64,000 nucleotides of DNA from Phycisphaerales bacterium (GTDB taxonomy: Bacteria; Planctomycetota; Phycisphaerae; Phycisphaerales; SM1A02). Positions 1 through 8,852 of this stretch are shown here, piece by piece. The notes under the pieces are model-generated. The model was not told the origin of the DNA. It searched no databases and worked only from the letters and a program-made list of their open reading frames with translations. Location of the stretch: contig JAKVBQ010000002.1 in assembly GCA_022447205.1 (NCBI GenBank), forward strand, positions 71,573-135,572, written 5' to 3'. Within the stretch, counting starts at the first letter, position 1; each line of letters opens with the position of its first letter. Both the position numbers and the translations under genes were made by a program.

Positions 1-66
1 GGGCGGGCCCGCCCGCCCCGGGGGGGGCCCTACCAAAAAACGGGGGGCGGCCCCCCCCCCCCCCCC
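1..66. other. homopolymer-rich G/C stretch at window start
   Basis: This stretch is almost only G and C, with a run of 16 C at 51-66, plus one run of six A at 35-40. Read on the minus strand it is a G-run, a GC stem and then a T6 tract, so it could be a degenerate terminator for the outer-membrane protein gene that ends at 95. It could equally be a low-quality contig end. The sequence alone does not decide. Confidence 0.4.
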
Positions 67-94
67 GAAGGTGCGTCGTGAACGTCGGGGCGGA

Positions 95-907
95 TCAGAA
101 GTAGATGCTGATGCCGCAGCTGACGACGTTGGTGTACGTGAAGTTGCTGTCGACCGAGGGAAGTACGGGATTCGCAGGACCCTGGTATTCCATCTGGCCG
201 TAGTCAAGACCGGCAGTACCGATGAACTGATACCCGAAGGTGAATGCAACGTTGTGTTCAAAGAACAGGTCGATCGAGACCATCGCGCCGTAGCTGAAGG
301 TCCAGCCCTTCGCGCCGAAGCTGAAGGTGTCATCGCCGAAACCACGGATTTCACTGACGTTGAGATCCTGCCAGCTCATGCCCACGCTCGGACCGAATCG
401 GAGGGCACCACCACGCAGGAAGGGCCAGCCGCCGTTCCACTCGAACTCGAAGCCGGGGGTGAACATCAGGGGGATCTGATAGAAGTTGCCGTTCTCGCCC
501 TCGAGGTCTTCGATGAAGATGTCATTGGCAAAGTACCGGCCAGTGAACTTCCTGATGCCGGCCCACTGGAAACCGGAGGCGACCTCAAGGAAGACATAGG
601 TTTCGGGAATCCGGTAACCGATGGTCAGCCCGACACCGACGCCGACATCGAACTCGATCTTGGAATCGGACAGTGTGACATTATTCGTGGTCGAGTTGGT
701 GTTGATCGAGCCCTGAATGATCGGGGTCACGAGCATCCGGGTGTAGAAGGGGGATTCCTCGGCATGGGCGTGGCTGCTTTCGGGGGCCTCGGTCGGAGTC
801 TGGACGGCACTCACGGAGATGCCGAGGAGCTCTTCCACCGACTGGGCGTAGCCCGACGCGGTCATGAGTGAAACTGTCAGGGCGCTGAGGAGGATCGACT
901 TCTTCAT
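95..907 (-). CDS. outer-membrane beta-barrel protein
   Basis: The 270-residue protein starts with a classic signal peptide (MKKSILLSALTVSLMTASGYAQ, cleavage after AQ near residue 22). The rest is rich in alternating aromatic and glycine strands such as VGVGVGLTIGYRI and VAFTFGYQFIG, and it ends in phenylalanine (ISIYF). That is the usual C-terminal signature of proteins inserted by the BAM complex. About 20 residues after cleavage there is a low-complexity stretch with His and Glu. I infer a small porin-like or surface barrel of unknown ligand; no enzymatic motif is seen. It is transcribed away from hslU and stands alone at the window edge. Confidence 0.7.
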   Translation of the reverse strand: MKKSILLSALTVSLMTASGYAQSVEELLGISVSAVQTPTEAPESSHAHAEESPFYTRMLVTPIIQGSINTNSTTNNVTLSDSKIEFDVGVGVGLTIGYRIPETYVFLEVASGFQWAGIRKFTGRYFANDIFIEDLEGENGNFYQIPLMFTPGFEFEWNGGWPFLRGGALRFGPSVGMSWQDLNVSEIRGFGDDTFSFGAKGWTFSYGAMVSIDLFFEHNVAFTFGYQFIGTAGLDYGQMEYQGPANPVLPSVDSNFTYTNVVSCGISIYF

Positions 908-1123
908 GCAATTGCTTCCGTCTCTTGAGTGTTGTATTCAACGGGGTTCTGGAGAACTCGCCCGAGGAGGAACTGGACCGGTTTCACGCCCCGGAAACGG
1001 GGTGGGGCCGCACACGGCGCGACCGCTGGATGGGAGAGTATGGAGACCCAGCTCGAATTGAGCAAGTCAGCGTCATCTTCCCCACCTCAAGCCCCCTCCT
1101 GAAGCTGGAAACACGGTTCAAGC

Positions 1124-1129
1124 TACCAT
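1124..1129 (+). promoter_or_regulatory. candidate -10 element (TACCAT) for hslU
   Basis: TACCAT lies 8 nt before the hslU ATG and no Shine-Dalgarno is visible between them. This fits a leaderless or very short-leader transcript. It is one member of a pattern seen at many starts in this window. Confidence 0.4.
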
Positions 1130-1137
1130 TTGACGCG

Positions 1138-2508
1138 ATGTCGGACCTCACCCCCACCCAGATCGTCGCCGCCCTCGACCGGCACATCGTCGGCCAGCAT
1201 TCCGCCAAGAGGGCGGTCGCGGTGGCGGTGCGCAATCGTTGGCGGAGACAACAGCTTGAGAAGCGACTCGCCCGCGAGGTCGTCCCCAGGAACATGGTCA
1301 TGATCGGCCCGACCGGGGTCGGCAAGACCGAGATCGCACGCAGGCTGGCCCGGCTCGTCGAGGCACCCTTCATCAAGGTCGAGGCCACCAAGTTCACCGA
1401 GGTGGGCTATGTGGGGCGTGATGTCGAGTCGATGATCCGCGACCTCCTTGAACTGGCGATCAAGATGGTCCGCTCGGAGCAGGCGGAGGAAGTCGCGGAG
1501 AAGGCGGATGACGCCGCGAGGAATCGAATGGTCTCCCTTCTCCTCGGCGAGATGACCGAGGAACCGACCAGTGAGCGGGAACAACCTTCGGAAGACGACT
1601 CCGTGAAGACCACGGACGAGACCGGCGACCGGGTGCGTGCACGCATGCGCATCAAGCTCGATGAAGGCTTCTTCGACGAACGTGAGATCGAGATTCAGGT
1701 GCGCGAGAAGCCGACGATGCCGATGATCGGCGGAGGTGGCACCGACCAGATCGACCCGGGCCTCGGCTCGATGATCGAGAACCTGATGCCGGAAAAGCGG
1801 CACCGCCGTCGGACCACGGTCGCGCGTGCGCTCGAGATCCTCCGAGAGGAGGAGACCGAGAAGCTCATCGATCACGATCGACTCGGAGAACGGGCGATCG
1901 AACGAACCGAGGAGGCTGGGATCGTCTTCATCGACGAGATCGACAAGATCGCGGTCAGCGAACAGGGCAGGAACGCGGATGTCAGCCGCCAGGGCGTGCA
2001 GCGAGACCTGCTCCCGATCGTCGAAGGGTGTTCGGTGACGACCAGACATGGCGTGGTCAACACCGACAACATCCTCTTCATTGCTGCAGGTGCGTTCCAT
2101 GGAAGCAAGGTGAGCGACCTGATGCCGGAGCTCCAGGGCAGGTTCCCGATCCGGGTGGAGCTCGATTCACTGGATCGAGACGACTTCCGGAGGATCCTCG
2201 AGGAACCGGACGGCTCCCTCACCGAGCAGCAGGTCGCCTTGATGAACGCGGAGGGACTCGACGTCGTCTTCGAACCGAGTTCGATCGACGCGATGGCGGA
2301 CCTTGCGGCGGAAGCCAATGAACGGCTCGAGAACATCGGTGCCCGAAGACTGATGACGATCATCGAGAAGGTGTTCGAGGAGATCGCATTCGATGCACCG
2401 GAAATGGTCGAACGAGGTGAACGGTCGATCCGCATCGACGATGCCTTCGTGCGCATGCGGCTCGAGACGGTCCTCGCGGACGAGGATCTGAGCAGGTTCG
2501 TTCTTTGA
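1138..2508 (+). CDS. hslU: HslU, ATPase/unfoldase subunit of the HslUV (ClpYQ) protease
   Basis: 456 residues, the normal family length. HslU is a hexameric AAA+ unfoldase that feeds substrates to the HslV peptidase in the cytoplasm. Walker A GPTGVGKT is at 57-64, the pore-loop GYVG at about 90-93, an intermediate I-domain at about 110-240, Walker B VFIDEIDK at 263-270 and a GARRL sensor-2 motif near the C-terminus. The last residues (DLSRFVL) match the tail that docks into HslV. The upstream in-frame extension is rejected because homology begins at MSDLTP. No hslV is beside it, which is unusual since hslV normally precedes hslU. Its stop overlaps the TTG start of the next gene. Confidence 0.95.
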   Translation: MSDLTPTQIVAALDRHIVGQHSAKRAVAVAVRNRWRRQQLEKRLAREVVPRNMVMIGPTGVGKTEIARRLARLVEAPFIKVEATKFTEVGYVGRDVESMIRDLLELAIKMVRSEQAEEVAEKADDAARNRMVSLLLGEMTEEPTSEREQPSEDDSVKTTDETGDRVRARMRIKLDEGFFDEREIEIQVREKPTMPMIGGGGTDQIDPGLGSMIENLMPEKRHRRRTTVARALEILREEETEKLIDHDRLGERAIERTEEAGIVFIDEIDKIAVSEQGRNADVSRQGVQRDLLPIVEGCSVTTRHGVVNTDNILFIAAGAFHGSKVSDLMPELQGRFPIRVELDSLDRDDFRRILEEPDGSLTEQQVALMNAEGLDVVFEPSSIDAMADLAAEANERLENIGARRLMTIIEKVFEEIAFDAPEMVERGERSIRIDDAFVRMRLETVLADEDLSRFVL

Positions 2509-3314
2509 GCGGTGACCGTCGGCTCGCGGTCGTGACCGGGGCGAGTGCGGGCATCGGCCTGGCCTTCGCCGAGTTCCTCGCGGAGCGCGGATTCGATCTC
2601 GCGATCGTCGCTCGCAGGGAGGAGCGACTTCTGGAACTCGCCGCGCGCCTCGGCAATGCCCATGGGGTGGACGTCATCCCGATCACCCTGGACCTCTCCG
2701 ACCGTTCCGCACCAGAGCGCCTGCTTGAACGCATCGAGGCAGCCGGGCGACACGTCGACGTGCTCGTGAACAACGCCGGCTACGCGATACCGACGCGATT
2801 CACCGACACCGACTGGGAGGCGATCGAGGACTTCCTCGAGGTCCTTGCGATCGGACAGGTCGATCTCATGCGTCGAGTGCTTCCCGGCATGAGGGAACGT
2901 GACTACGGGAGGATCCTCAACATCGCATCGCTCGCCGCGTTCGCGCCGGAGAACGCCGGTGGACTCTACGGTGCGGTGAAGCGCTTCATGGTCTCGGCAT
3001 CACGCGCGATCTCGAAGGAACACCGGGGAAGCAATGTCCACGTCACGGCGGTGTGCCCCGGCTACACGCGGACGGAGTTCCACGACGTCCTGGGGAACCG
3101 CAGGCAGATCGATCGACTTCCTCGCTTGATGTGGCAGGAGGTCGGAGCCGTCGTCAATGAAGGCTGGTCTGCATGCGAACGCAACAAGGCGGTCGTCATC
3201 ACCGGCATGAACAACAAGTTCCTTCGAATCGTCTGCACGGTGGTCCCGGCCCGGCTGATCATGCGGGTGATGCCACGTTCCCTCCGGAAGACCCGCGCGA
3301 AGGCGAAGGACTGA
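2505..3314 (+). CDS. short-chain dehydrogenase/reductase (SDR)
   Basis: 269 residues, a classical NAD(P)-dependent SDR. The nucleotide-binding TGASAGIG is at 11-18, the structural NNAG at 89-92, catalytic Ser at 142 and the YxxxK pair at Tyr155/Lys159. The start is a TTG that overlaps the hslU stop (TTGA), so the two genes are probably translationally coupled. The sequence around PGYTRTEFH is typical of bacterial SDRs related to DltE and ketoreductases. The substrate cannot be told. The C-terminal segment MRVMPRSLRKTRAK is basic and may touch the membrane. Confidence 0.85.
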   Translation: MSGDRRLAVVTGASAGIGLAFAEFLAERGFDLAIVARREERLLELAARLGNAHGVDVIPITLDLSDRSAPERLLERIEAAGRHVDVLVNNAGYAIPTRFTDTDWEAIEDFLEVLAIGQVDLMRRVLPGMRERDYGRILNIASLAAFAPENAGGLYGAVKRFMVSASRAISKEHRGSNVHVTAVCPGYTRTEFHDVLGNRRQIDRLPRLMWQEVGAVVNEGWSACERNKAVVITGMNNKFLRIVCTVVPARLIMRVMPRSLRKTRAKAKD

Positions 3315-3336
3315 ACCGACACGCAGGTCGGTTCAG
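3311..3336. terminator. bidirectional hairpin over two convergent stop codons
   Basis: CTGAACCGAC (3311-3320) and GTCGGTTCAG (3327-3336) are perfect inverted repeats with a 6-nt loop. The SDR stop codon lies in the left arm and the aroDE stop codon in the right arm. There is no T-tract, so it may act as a 3'-end stabiliser rather than a classical intrinsic terminator. Confidence 0.6.
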
Positions 3337-4928
3337 CTGGGCTGAAGCAGCTGCTCGAAGAATCCGAGGGGGATCTCGGTTCCGGTCCAGGCATGGAACT
3401 GTCTTCGGGCCTGGTGCACGAACATCGACTCCCCGGTCGCGACGCGAGCACCGCGTGATGTGGCCTCGAGCACGAGTGGCGTCGGCTCCTCGGCATAGAT
3501 GGTGTCGAAGACCGTGATCGAGTCATCGAGTACCACCCCCTCGGGAAGGGGTGATGCCTCGGGGGCAGGACCGGTCGGCGCGCCAACGGAGGTGCAGTTG
3601 ACGAACGCATCGAACCCACCGGAAGCAAGGAGATCCGCGTCACCGACGGTGAGACGAGCGTCAGGCACGTGTTCGAGGATGTCCGCGACCAGTCGGTCCG
3701 CACGATCACGAGTCCGGTTGACGACCACCACCTCCACACCGCTCGACGCCAGGGCCGCGACCACCGCGCGTGCGACGCCGCCCGCCCCGAGGACCGCGAT
3801 GCGGGAGTCGGCGAGGGCCTCGTGTTCGATGCCCATGGTCTCGACCAGGCTGTCGAGTGCGGCCGGCGCATCGGTGTTCAGTGCCTCGAGGGTGCCGTCC
3901 TCATGCACGACCAGGGTGTTGGCCGCACCACAGATCGTGCTCATTCGATCCAGGGTGCCGCCGGCCTCCCGGACGAATCGAACCAGGTGCTCCTTGTGCG
4001 GCATGGTGACGCTCATGCCGGAGAAGTCGAGACCGTCGTGATCGAGGAACGCACCGATCGTCGCCTTGAAGTGTTCCCATTCCGGCGGGATCGGCATCCG
4101 GACGTAGACGCCGTCGAACCCGACCTGCTCGAAACCCGCGTTGTGGACGAGCGGACTCCAGGACGCATGGACGGGCCATCCGGCGATTCCGTAGACGCGG
4201 GTGTTCGCACCGATCGAATCGAATCGATGCAGTGCGCGAAGTTCGCGAATGGTGGGCTGCCCCGGCGCGGTCTCCTCGCCGGACTCGAGGGTGGCGAAGG
4301 TGAGGAAGCCGCCGAACTTCGGCGCCAACAGGCGACTCATGACCCCGAACTCCCCCATGCAGAGGGCGATCATCGGCTTGGTGCGATCACGAAGCAGGTC
4401 GAATGCCTCGAGGTTGTCGCGGAGACTGCGAGCCTGCCAGACGACCTTGCAGATCGAACACTCGCCGGCATCACCCATGTCGGCGACCCGACGCATGAGA
4501 TCGGACGGACGCCCATCAAGGTCGTGCGTCGAGAGGATCAGTCGAGGCCCCCCCTCCGTGGTGATGACTGCATCGACCGAGTCTCGAACCGTCGGATCAG
4601 CCTGGTAGTCGGCAAGTTCGAAGTCGATGTAGCCGGGACCGGGATCGGCGGTGGCGATCGATCGGAAGAGGTCGAGCCGATCCTCCTGCTCGCCTTCCCA
4701 GGCCCCCCCTTCCGCCTCGCCACGGCAGGTCACGATCCCGGGGAGGGGGGACTCCTCCAGCAGACGGCGGACGAGTCCCGGAGCATCGGGGTCCTCGGCG
4801 AGACCATCAACGCGCCATTCGACGAGACGAGCACCATCCTCTGAGGCCCTGCGGGCACGGTCGAGGCCAAGCTCGACGTCATCCGGGTGATCGACGGGGA
4901 TGGAACAGCAGATGAGGGTCTTGGCCAT
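3333..4928 (-). CDS. aroDE: bifunctional 3-dehydroquinate dehydratase (type I) / shikimate dehydrogenase
   Basis: 531 residues, a fusion of two consecutive shikimate-pathway enzymes. Residues 1 to about 235 are a type I dehydroquinase: the Schiff-base lysine is K161 (in CSICKVVWQ) and the general base is H135 (in LSTHDLDG). From about 246 it is AroE: the shikimate-binding GIAGWPVHASWSPLVHN, then VTMPHKE with the catalytic Lys, GAANTLV, a nucleotide-binding LGAGGVARAV and NCTSVGAP. Fusions of this order are known from plants and some planctomycetes. The start MAKTLICC is chosen because homology begins there and a TAGCAT element lies 7 nt upstream. The gene is divergent from the hypothetical gene at 4983. 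Confidence 0.92.
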   Translation of the reverse strand: MAKTLICCSIPVDHPDDVELGLDRARRASEDGARLVEWRVDGLAEDPDAPGLVRRLLEESPLPGIVTCRGEAEGGAWEGEQEDRLDLFRSIATADPGPGYIDFELADYQADPTVRDSVDAVITTEGGPRLILSTHDLDGRPSDLMRRVADMGDAGECSICKVVWQARSLRDNLEAFDLLRDRTKPMIALCMGEFGVMSRLLAPKFGGFLTFATLESGEETAPGQPTIRELRALHRFDSIGANTRVYGIAGWPVHASWSPLVHNAGFEQVGFDGVYVRMPIPPEWEHFKATIGAFLDHDGLDFSGMSVTMPHKEHLVRFVREAGGTLDRMSTICGAANTLVVHEDGTLEALNTDAPAALDSLVETMGIEHEALADSRIAVLGAGGVARAVVAALASSGVEVVVVNRTRDRADRLVADILEHVPDARLTVGDADLLASGGFDAFVNCTSVGAPTGPAPEASPLPEGVVLDDSITVFDTIYAEEPTPLVLEATSRGARVATGESMFVHQARRQFHAWTGTEIPLGFFEQLLQPS

Positions 4929-4935
4929 GCCGAGG

Positions 4936-4941
4936 ATGCTA
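4936..4941 (-). promoter_or_regulatory. candidate -10 element (TAGCAT) for aroDE
   Basis: On the minus strand TAGCAT lies 7 nt before the aroDE ATG, with no ribosome-binding site between. It forms a compact divergent promoter region with the TACCAT at 4968 on the other strand. Confidence 0.4.
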
Positions 4942-4967
4942 CCCGGATACGAATCGCCTGCGAGCGC

Positions 4968-4973
4968 TACCAT
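4968..4973 (+). promoter_or_regulatory. candidate -10 element (TACCAT) for the gene at 4983
   Basis: TACCAT lies 9 nt before ATG 4983 and the spacer CCAACAACG holds no Shine-Dalgarno. It is consistent with a leaderless mRNA. Confidence 0.4.
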
Positions 4974-4982
4974 CCAACAACG

Positions 4983-5612
4983 ATGAGCAACGACCCCCCC
5001 ATGATCGACCCCGAACTCCGCCTCCCCCTCGGCTGGCTCCACGGCCACCTGAGCGGCCTCTTCCGATTCGACGAGAACGTGATGCCCATGAAGGTGGTCG
5101 TCGAGCACGAAGGTCGGCTCGTCGCGCCGGTGATGGTCGCCATGCTCACCGCAAACGAGACGGTCCTCTACCTCCCCGACGAGGAGGAGTCCTCGCTGCA
5201 CCTGATGGTGACCCTGGAACAGTTCGAGGAGAACGGCCCGGACGGTCACCTCGCGGATCGCTGGAGGATCTACCACGGCGAACCGGAGGACGTCCGATGG
5301 GCGATCATGCACATCGAGGCCGGTCGACTTGAGGGTGTGTTCTACGACGGAGACGGACTCCTGATGCCCAACGCACTCGGTCCTTTCGAATCCGGCATCT
5401 GCAGATGGGCGAACGAGGAACGCGTCGATGGTCTTCGTGCAGCCTGCCTGCGTGAGCGTGAGATCGAGATCTCCGAACCGAGACTGGTCGGTGTCGACCC
5501 CCTGGGATTCGATGTCCGAGGCAGGTTCGAGGTGGTCAGGCTCGATGCGGAAGCCCCGATGCGATCGGAGGAGGAGGCTCGCTCCACCCTCGAAAGGAAG
5601 ACGTCCACGTGA
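4983..5612 (+). CDS. conserved hypothetical protein, about 209 aa
   Basis: I do not recognise the family. The start at ATG 4983 (MSNDPPMIDPELRL) is preferred over the longer upstream reading because a TACCAT element sits just before it. The protein is acidic with many beta-strand-like segments (MKVVVEHEGRLVAPVMVAML, ETVLYLPDEEE, VRWAIMHIEAGRLEGVF) and ends in a charged helix. It has no signal peptide or membrane segment. The N-terminal half (roughly residues 15-130) could be a split beta-barrel such as the pyridoxamine-oxidase-like fold, but no cofactor motif is clear. The stop overlaps the GTG of the dehydrogenase that follows, so both are probably one operon. Confidence 0.7.
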   Translation: MSNDPPMIDPELRLPLGWLHGHLSGLFRFDENVMPMKVVVEHEGRLVAPVMVAMLTANETVLYLPDEEESSLHLMVTLEQFEENGPDGHLADRWRIYHGEPEDVRWAIMHIEAGRLEGVFYDGDGLLMPNALGPFESGICRWANEERVDGLRAACLREREIEISEPRLVGVDPLGFDVRGRFEVVRLDAEAPMRSEEEARSTLERKTST

Positions 5613-6586
5613 CCGCACGCATCGTGGTGACCACGCATCTTCCAGGTGATCCCGTGGGACTCCTTCGAGCACATCCCGTCGGCCGTGATGCGGAGATCGT
5701 CCACCTCGATGTGACCCGCAAGCCGACGCGGGAGGAACTCCTCGATGCGGTCCGTGGTGCGGACGCGATCCTTCCACACATACCGGATCGAATCGACGCG
5801 GAAGTGATGGACGCCGCCGGCAGCGGACTGAAGATCGTCTCGAACTACGGAGTCGGCTACGACAACATCGACACCGAGGCTGCGCGTCAGCGAGGGGTGA
5901 TCGTCACGAACACCCCCGATGTCCTGACCGACGCGACGGCGGACGTCGCCTGGATGCTCATCCTGAATGCCGCAAGGGGAATGCAGAGAGCCAGCCGGGA
6001 ACTTCACGAAGGAACATGGACCGGCTGGCATCCGGCCCAGTACGTGGGCAAGGATCTGGTCGGCAGGACCCTGCTCGTCGTCGGCATGGGACGGATCGGA
6101 CTCGCGGTGGCGAGAAGAGCGGTCGGCTGGCGCATGCGAATCCTCTACACCGCCCGGTCGCGGAAGACGGAGGCGGAGAAGGCGCCGGTCAATGCCGTTC
6201 GTGTCGAACTCGATGAAGGACTGGCCGAAGCGGATGTCGTCAGCCTCAATTGCCCGCTGACCGAGGACACGCGTCACCTGATCGACGCACGACGCCTGGG
6301 AATCATGAAGAACGGCGCGGTGCTCGTGAACACCGCGCGAGGAGCGGTGATCGACGAGGCGGCGCTTGCGGAGGCGCTCGAACAGGGTGTGATTCACGCC
6401 GCCGGCCTCGATGTCTTCGAACGGGAACCGGAAGTCCACCCCGGGATCCTCGGGCAGGAGCGAGCGACGATCCTTCCTCACATCGGAAGCGGGACCGAGG
6501 ATTCGAGGAACGGCATGACCGAAATCGCCGTCAGGAACCTCCTCTCCGGGCTTCTGGGGGAGGATCCTCCGAATCGGGTGGCGTGA
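5609..6586 (+). CDS. D-isomer-specific 2-hydroxyacid dehydrogenase (glyoxylate/hydroxypyruvate reductase-like)
   Basis: 325 residues. The NAD(P)-binding GMGRIG is at about 159-164, and the catalytic Arg-Glu-His set is visible as R244 (NTARG), E273 (FEREPEV) and H291 (LPHIGS). The LKIVSNYGVGYDNID segment and the overall order match the glyoxylate/hydroxypyruvate reductase branch, which reduces 2-keto acids with NAD(P)H in the cytoplasm. The exact substrate is not determined. It begins at GTG 5609, overlapping the previous stop (GTGA). Confidence 0.85.
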   Translation: MTARIVVTTHLPGDPVGLLRAHPVGRDAEIVHLDVTRKPTREELLDAVRGADAILPHIPDRIDAEVMDAAGSGLKIVSNYGVGYDNIDTEAARQRGVIVTNTPDVLTDATADVAWMLILNAARGMQRASRELHEGTWTGWHPAQYVGKDLVGRTLLVVGMGRIGLAVARRAVGWRMRILYTARSRKTEAEKAPVNAVRVELDEGLAEADVVSLNCPLTEDTRHLIDARRLGIMKNGAVLVNTARGAVIDEAALAEALEQGVIHAAGLDVFEREPEVHPGILGQERATILPHIGSGTEDSRNGMTEIAVRNLLSGLLGEDPPNRVA

Positions 6587-6663
6587 GAACCTCTTCTGGA
6601 AAACATGAACGGCAGCGTGTTGAAGACTAGAATGAGGAGGCACCCAAGGAAGAGTGAACGCCC

Positions 6664-7506
6664 ATGATGAACCAGAGCCTCAATCATTCCATGATCGACG
6701 ATGGTGAAGCCAGCGTCGCCCAGGACTATGCCGACAACTTCGGGAAGCCGGGATTCGATGATCCCAGCAACATGTACATCGCACAGCGATACGAGGGGTA
6801 CACCGCGGAGAACCAGGAGACCTGGCAGAGGCTCTACGACCAACAGCACGAGTACCTGACCGACCACGCTTCGAAGGTCTATCTCGACGGTGCCGAGGCG
6901 ATCAAGCTGGTTCGCGAGCACATCCCCCACCTCGAGGGTGAGCAGAGCATCAACTCCTATCTCGGTCAGCTCACCGGCTGGCAGTCGAAGCCGGTCCCCG
7001 GCTACCTGCCGGCGAAGGCGTTCTTCGCCTGTCTCTCGCGACGGGAGTTCCCGACCACGATCGTGATCCGACCACTGGAATCGATCAACTACCTCCCGGA
7101 ACCGGACATCTTCCACGACATCTACGGCCATGTCCCGCTCCATGCCGATCCGGTCTTCGCGGACTTCCTGCAGACCTACGGCAAGGCCGCACTGTTGACC
7201 GATGATCCGGAGCACACCGAACGCCTGGCACGTCTCTTCTGGTTCACGGTCGAATTCGGCCTGATCCAGGAGGCCGGCGAGCTCAAGCTCTACGGGTCCG
7301 GACTGATCTCCTCCCCGGGCGAGAGCCGCCATGCCCTCGACAGCCCGGAGGTCGAGCGGCGACCGTTCGACCTCGAACAGGTCTGCAGCACGAGCTTCGA
7401 GATCGATCACTACCAGCCGATCCTCTACGTGCTGGACTCCTTCGAGCAGCTCCGCGACGGAATGACCACCTACGCGGAACGGATCCTCGAGAGCGTCAAC
7501 GCCTGA
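6664..7506 (+). CDS. phhA: phenylalanine 4-monooxygenase
   Basis: 280 residues, the size of the bacterial single-domain enzyme. It hydroxylates phenylalanine to tyrosine using O2, ferrous iron and a pterin cofactor. The 2-His-1-Glu iron site is seen as H151 and H156 (FHDIYGH) and E197 (FTVEFGL). Other matching segments are TGWQSKPVPGYLP and the YGSGLISSPGE loop. A TAGAAT element lies about 30 nt upstream and GGAAGAG lies before the ATG pair, so this gene has a normal leader. No pterin-carbinolamine dehydratase gene is next to it. Confidence 0.95.
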   Translation: MMNQSLNHSMIDDGEASVAQDYADNFGKPGFDDPSNMYIAQRYEGYTAENQETWQRLYDQQHEYLTDHASKVYLDGAEAIKLVREHIPHLEGEQSINSYLGQLTGWQSKPVPGYLPAKAFFACLSRREFPTTIVIRPLESINYLPEPDIFHDIYGHVPLHADPVFADFLQTYGKAALLTDDPEHTERLARLFWFTVEFGLIQEAGELKLYGSGLISSPGESRHALDSPEVERRPFDLEQVCSTSFEIDHYQPILYVLDSFEQLRDGMTTYAERILESVNA

Positions 7507-7610
7507 CAAGCTGGACATCATCACCGAACAACATGCCCCGCGGATCCTCGCCTTCACTTCCATCGTGAGGGTGGAGACGGTGTAGAATCAGCCCCCCAAG
7601 GAGACGCAAG

Positions 7611-8831
7611 ATGGCCAGGAAAGCACCCTCGATCAAGACCAGCGAGTACCAGAAGCGACGTGCCAAGGTGCTCAAGTCCTTGAAGGATTCGGTCGGCATC
7701 ATCTTTGCGGGTGATGGCGGAGGAGAGCTGACCAGCAAATGGCGGCCTGACCCGAATTTCGAATACCTCACGGGCATCACGGACGAGCCCGGTGCGGCGA
7801 TCGTGTTCGATCCCACCCACCCGGTGCCGGCGAAGCAGGTCGTCCTCTTCCTCAAGCCCCTCGATCCGGAAGTGGAGAAGTGGGACGGCGCTCGTGACTT
7901 CATCGATTCAGCCATGGTCAAGAAGTACGGGATCCAGACGATCTTCAGGACCAGCAGGATCCCACTGGTCATGCGGATCGCGGCGCAGAAGTCCAGGAAG
8001 CTGGCCTGCCTCCATCAATTCGCGCATCACGAGGCTCCGGTCTCCCCTGATCTCGCGGTCTTCCAGAAGGTCTGCCAGAGGATCCCGGGGGTGAGCATCG
8101 TCGATCGAACGGAGCTCCTCGCGAAGATGAGATCGATCAAGTCCGGTGCGGAACGCGATTGCATGAAGGAAGCGGTCCGGATCAGCGCGCTCGGCTACGA
8201 CGAGGTCCTCAGGACGATGAAGCCGGGCATGACGGAGTTCGACATCCAGGAGACGCTGGAACACGCCTATCGTGCCAACGGATCCAGGGGACCCGCATAC
8301 AACACGATCGCCGGTTCGGGATTCAACGGAACGGTCCTGCACTACGGCGCCAACGACCAGGTCATGAAGGACGGCGACCTGATCGTCATCGATTCGGGTG
8401 CGGACTATCGAGGCTACGCGGCGGACGTCACCAGGACCTACCCGGTCAATGGCAGGTTCACCAAGCGGCAGAAGGAGATCTACTCGATCGTCCTGATGGC
8501 ACTCGAAGCCTCGATACGGAAGGTCAAGGCGGGGTGCACGTTCGAACAGATCGACAAGGCCTCCCGAGACATCATCAAGAAGGCCGGTTACGGCGACTAC
8601 TTCATCCACGGCATCGGGCACCACCTCGGCATCGAGGTCCACGACATCACCCCCCAGGGTCCGTTGAAGGAAGGCGCGGTGATCACGATCGAACCGGGGA
8701 TCTACATTCCCGACGAGAACCTCGGTGTCAGGATCGAGGACGACATCGTGGTCACAAAGACGGGACACATCAACCTGAGTCGGTCGATCCCGAAGTCCAT
8801 AGCCGCCATCGAGAAGTCGATGAACGCCTGA
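7611..8831 (+). CDS. pepP: M24-family Xaa-Pro aminopeptidase
   Basis: 406 residues with an N-terminal creatinase-like domain (1 to about 170) and a C-terminal pita-bread catalytic domain. The dinuclear metal ligands are all seen: D261 (IDSGADY), D272 (ADVTRTYP), H337 (GIGHHLG), E361 (TIEPGIY) and E376 (VRIEDD). Such enzymes release an N-terminal residue preceding proline. The HGIGHHLGIEVHD segment is typical of the PepP branch. No signal peptide is present, so it should be cytoplasmic. AAGGAG sits 7 nt before the ATG, and TAGAAT about 23 nt upstream is a plausible -10. Confidence 0.9.
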   Translation: MARKAPSIKTSEYQKRRAKVLKSLKDSVGIIFAGDGGGELTSKWRPDPNFEYLTGITDEPGAAIVFDPTHPVPAKQVVLFLKPLDPEVEKWDGARDFIDSAMVKKYGIQTIFRTSRIPLVMRIAAQKSRKLACLHQFAHHEAPVSPDLAVFQKVCQRIPGVSIVDRTELLAKMRSIKSGAERDCMKEAVRISALGYDEVLRTMKPGMTEFDIQETLEHAYRANGSRGPAYNTIAGSGFNGTVLHYGANDQVMKDGDLIVIDSGADYRGYAADVTRTYPVNGRFTKRQKEIYSIVLMALEASIRKVKAGCTFEQIDKASRDIIKKAGYGDYFIHGIGHHLGIEVHDITPQGPLKEGAVITIEPGIYIPDENLGVRIEDDIVVTKTGHINLSRSIPKSIAAIEKSMNA

Positions 8832-8852
8832 CACCGACCCGAAGAGGTTGCA

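Noticed and set aside
71-871. 266-aa plus-strand frame over the outer-membrane gene
   Set aside because: It is fully antisense to a protein with a clear signal peptide and barrel end. No start-site support.
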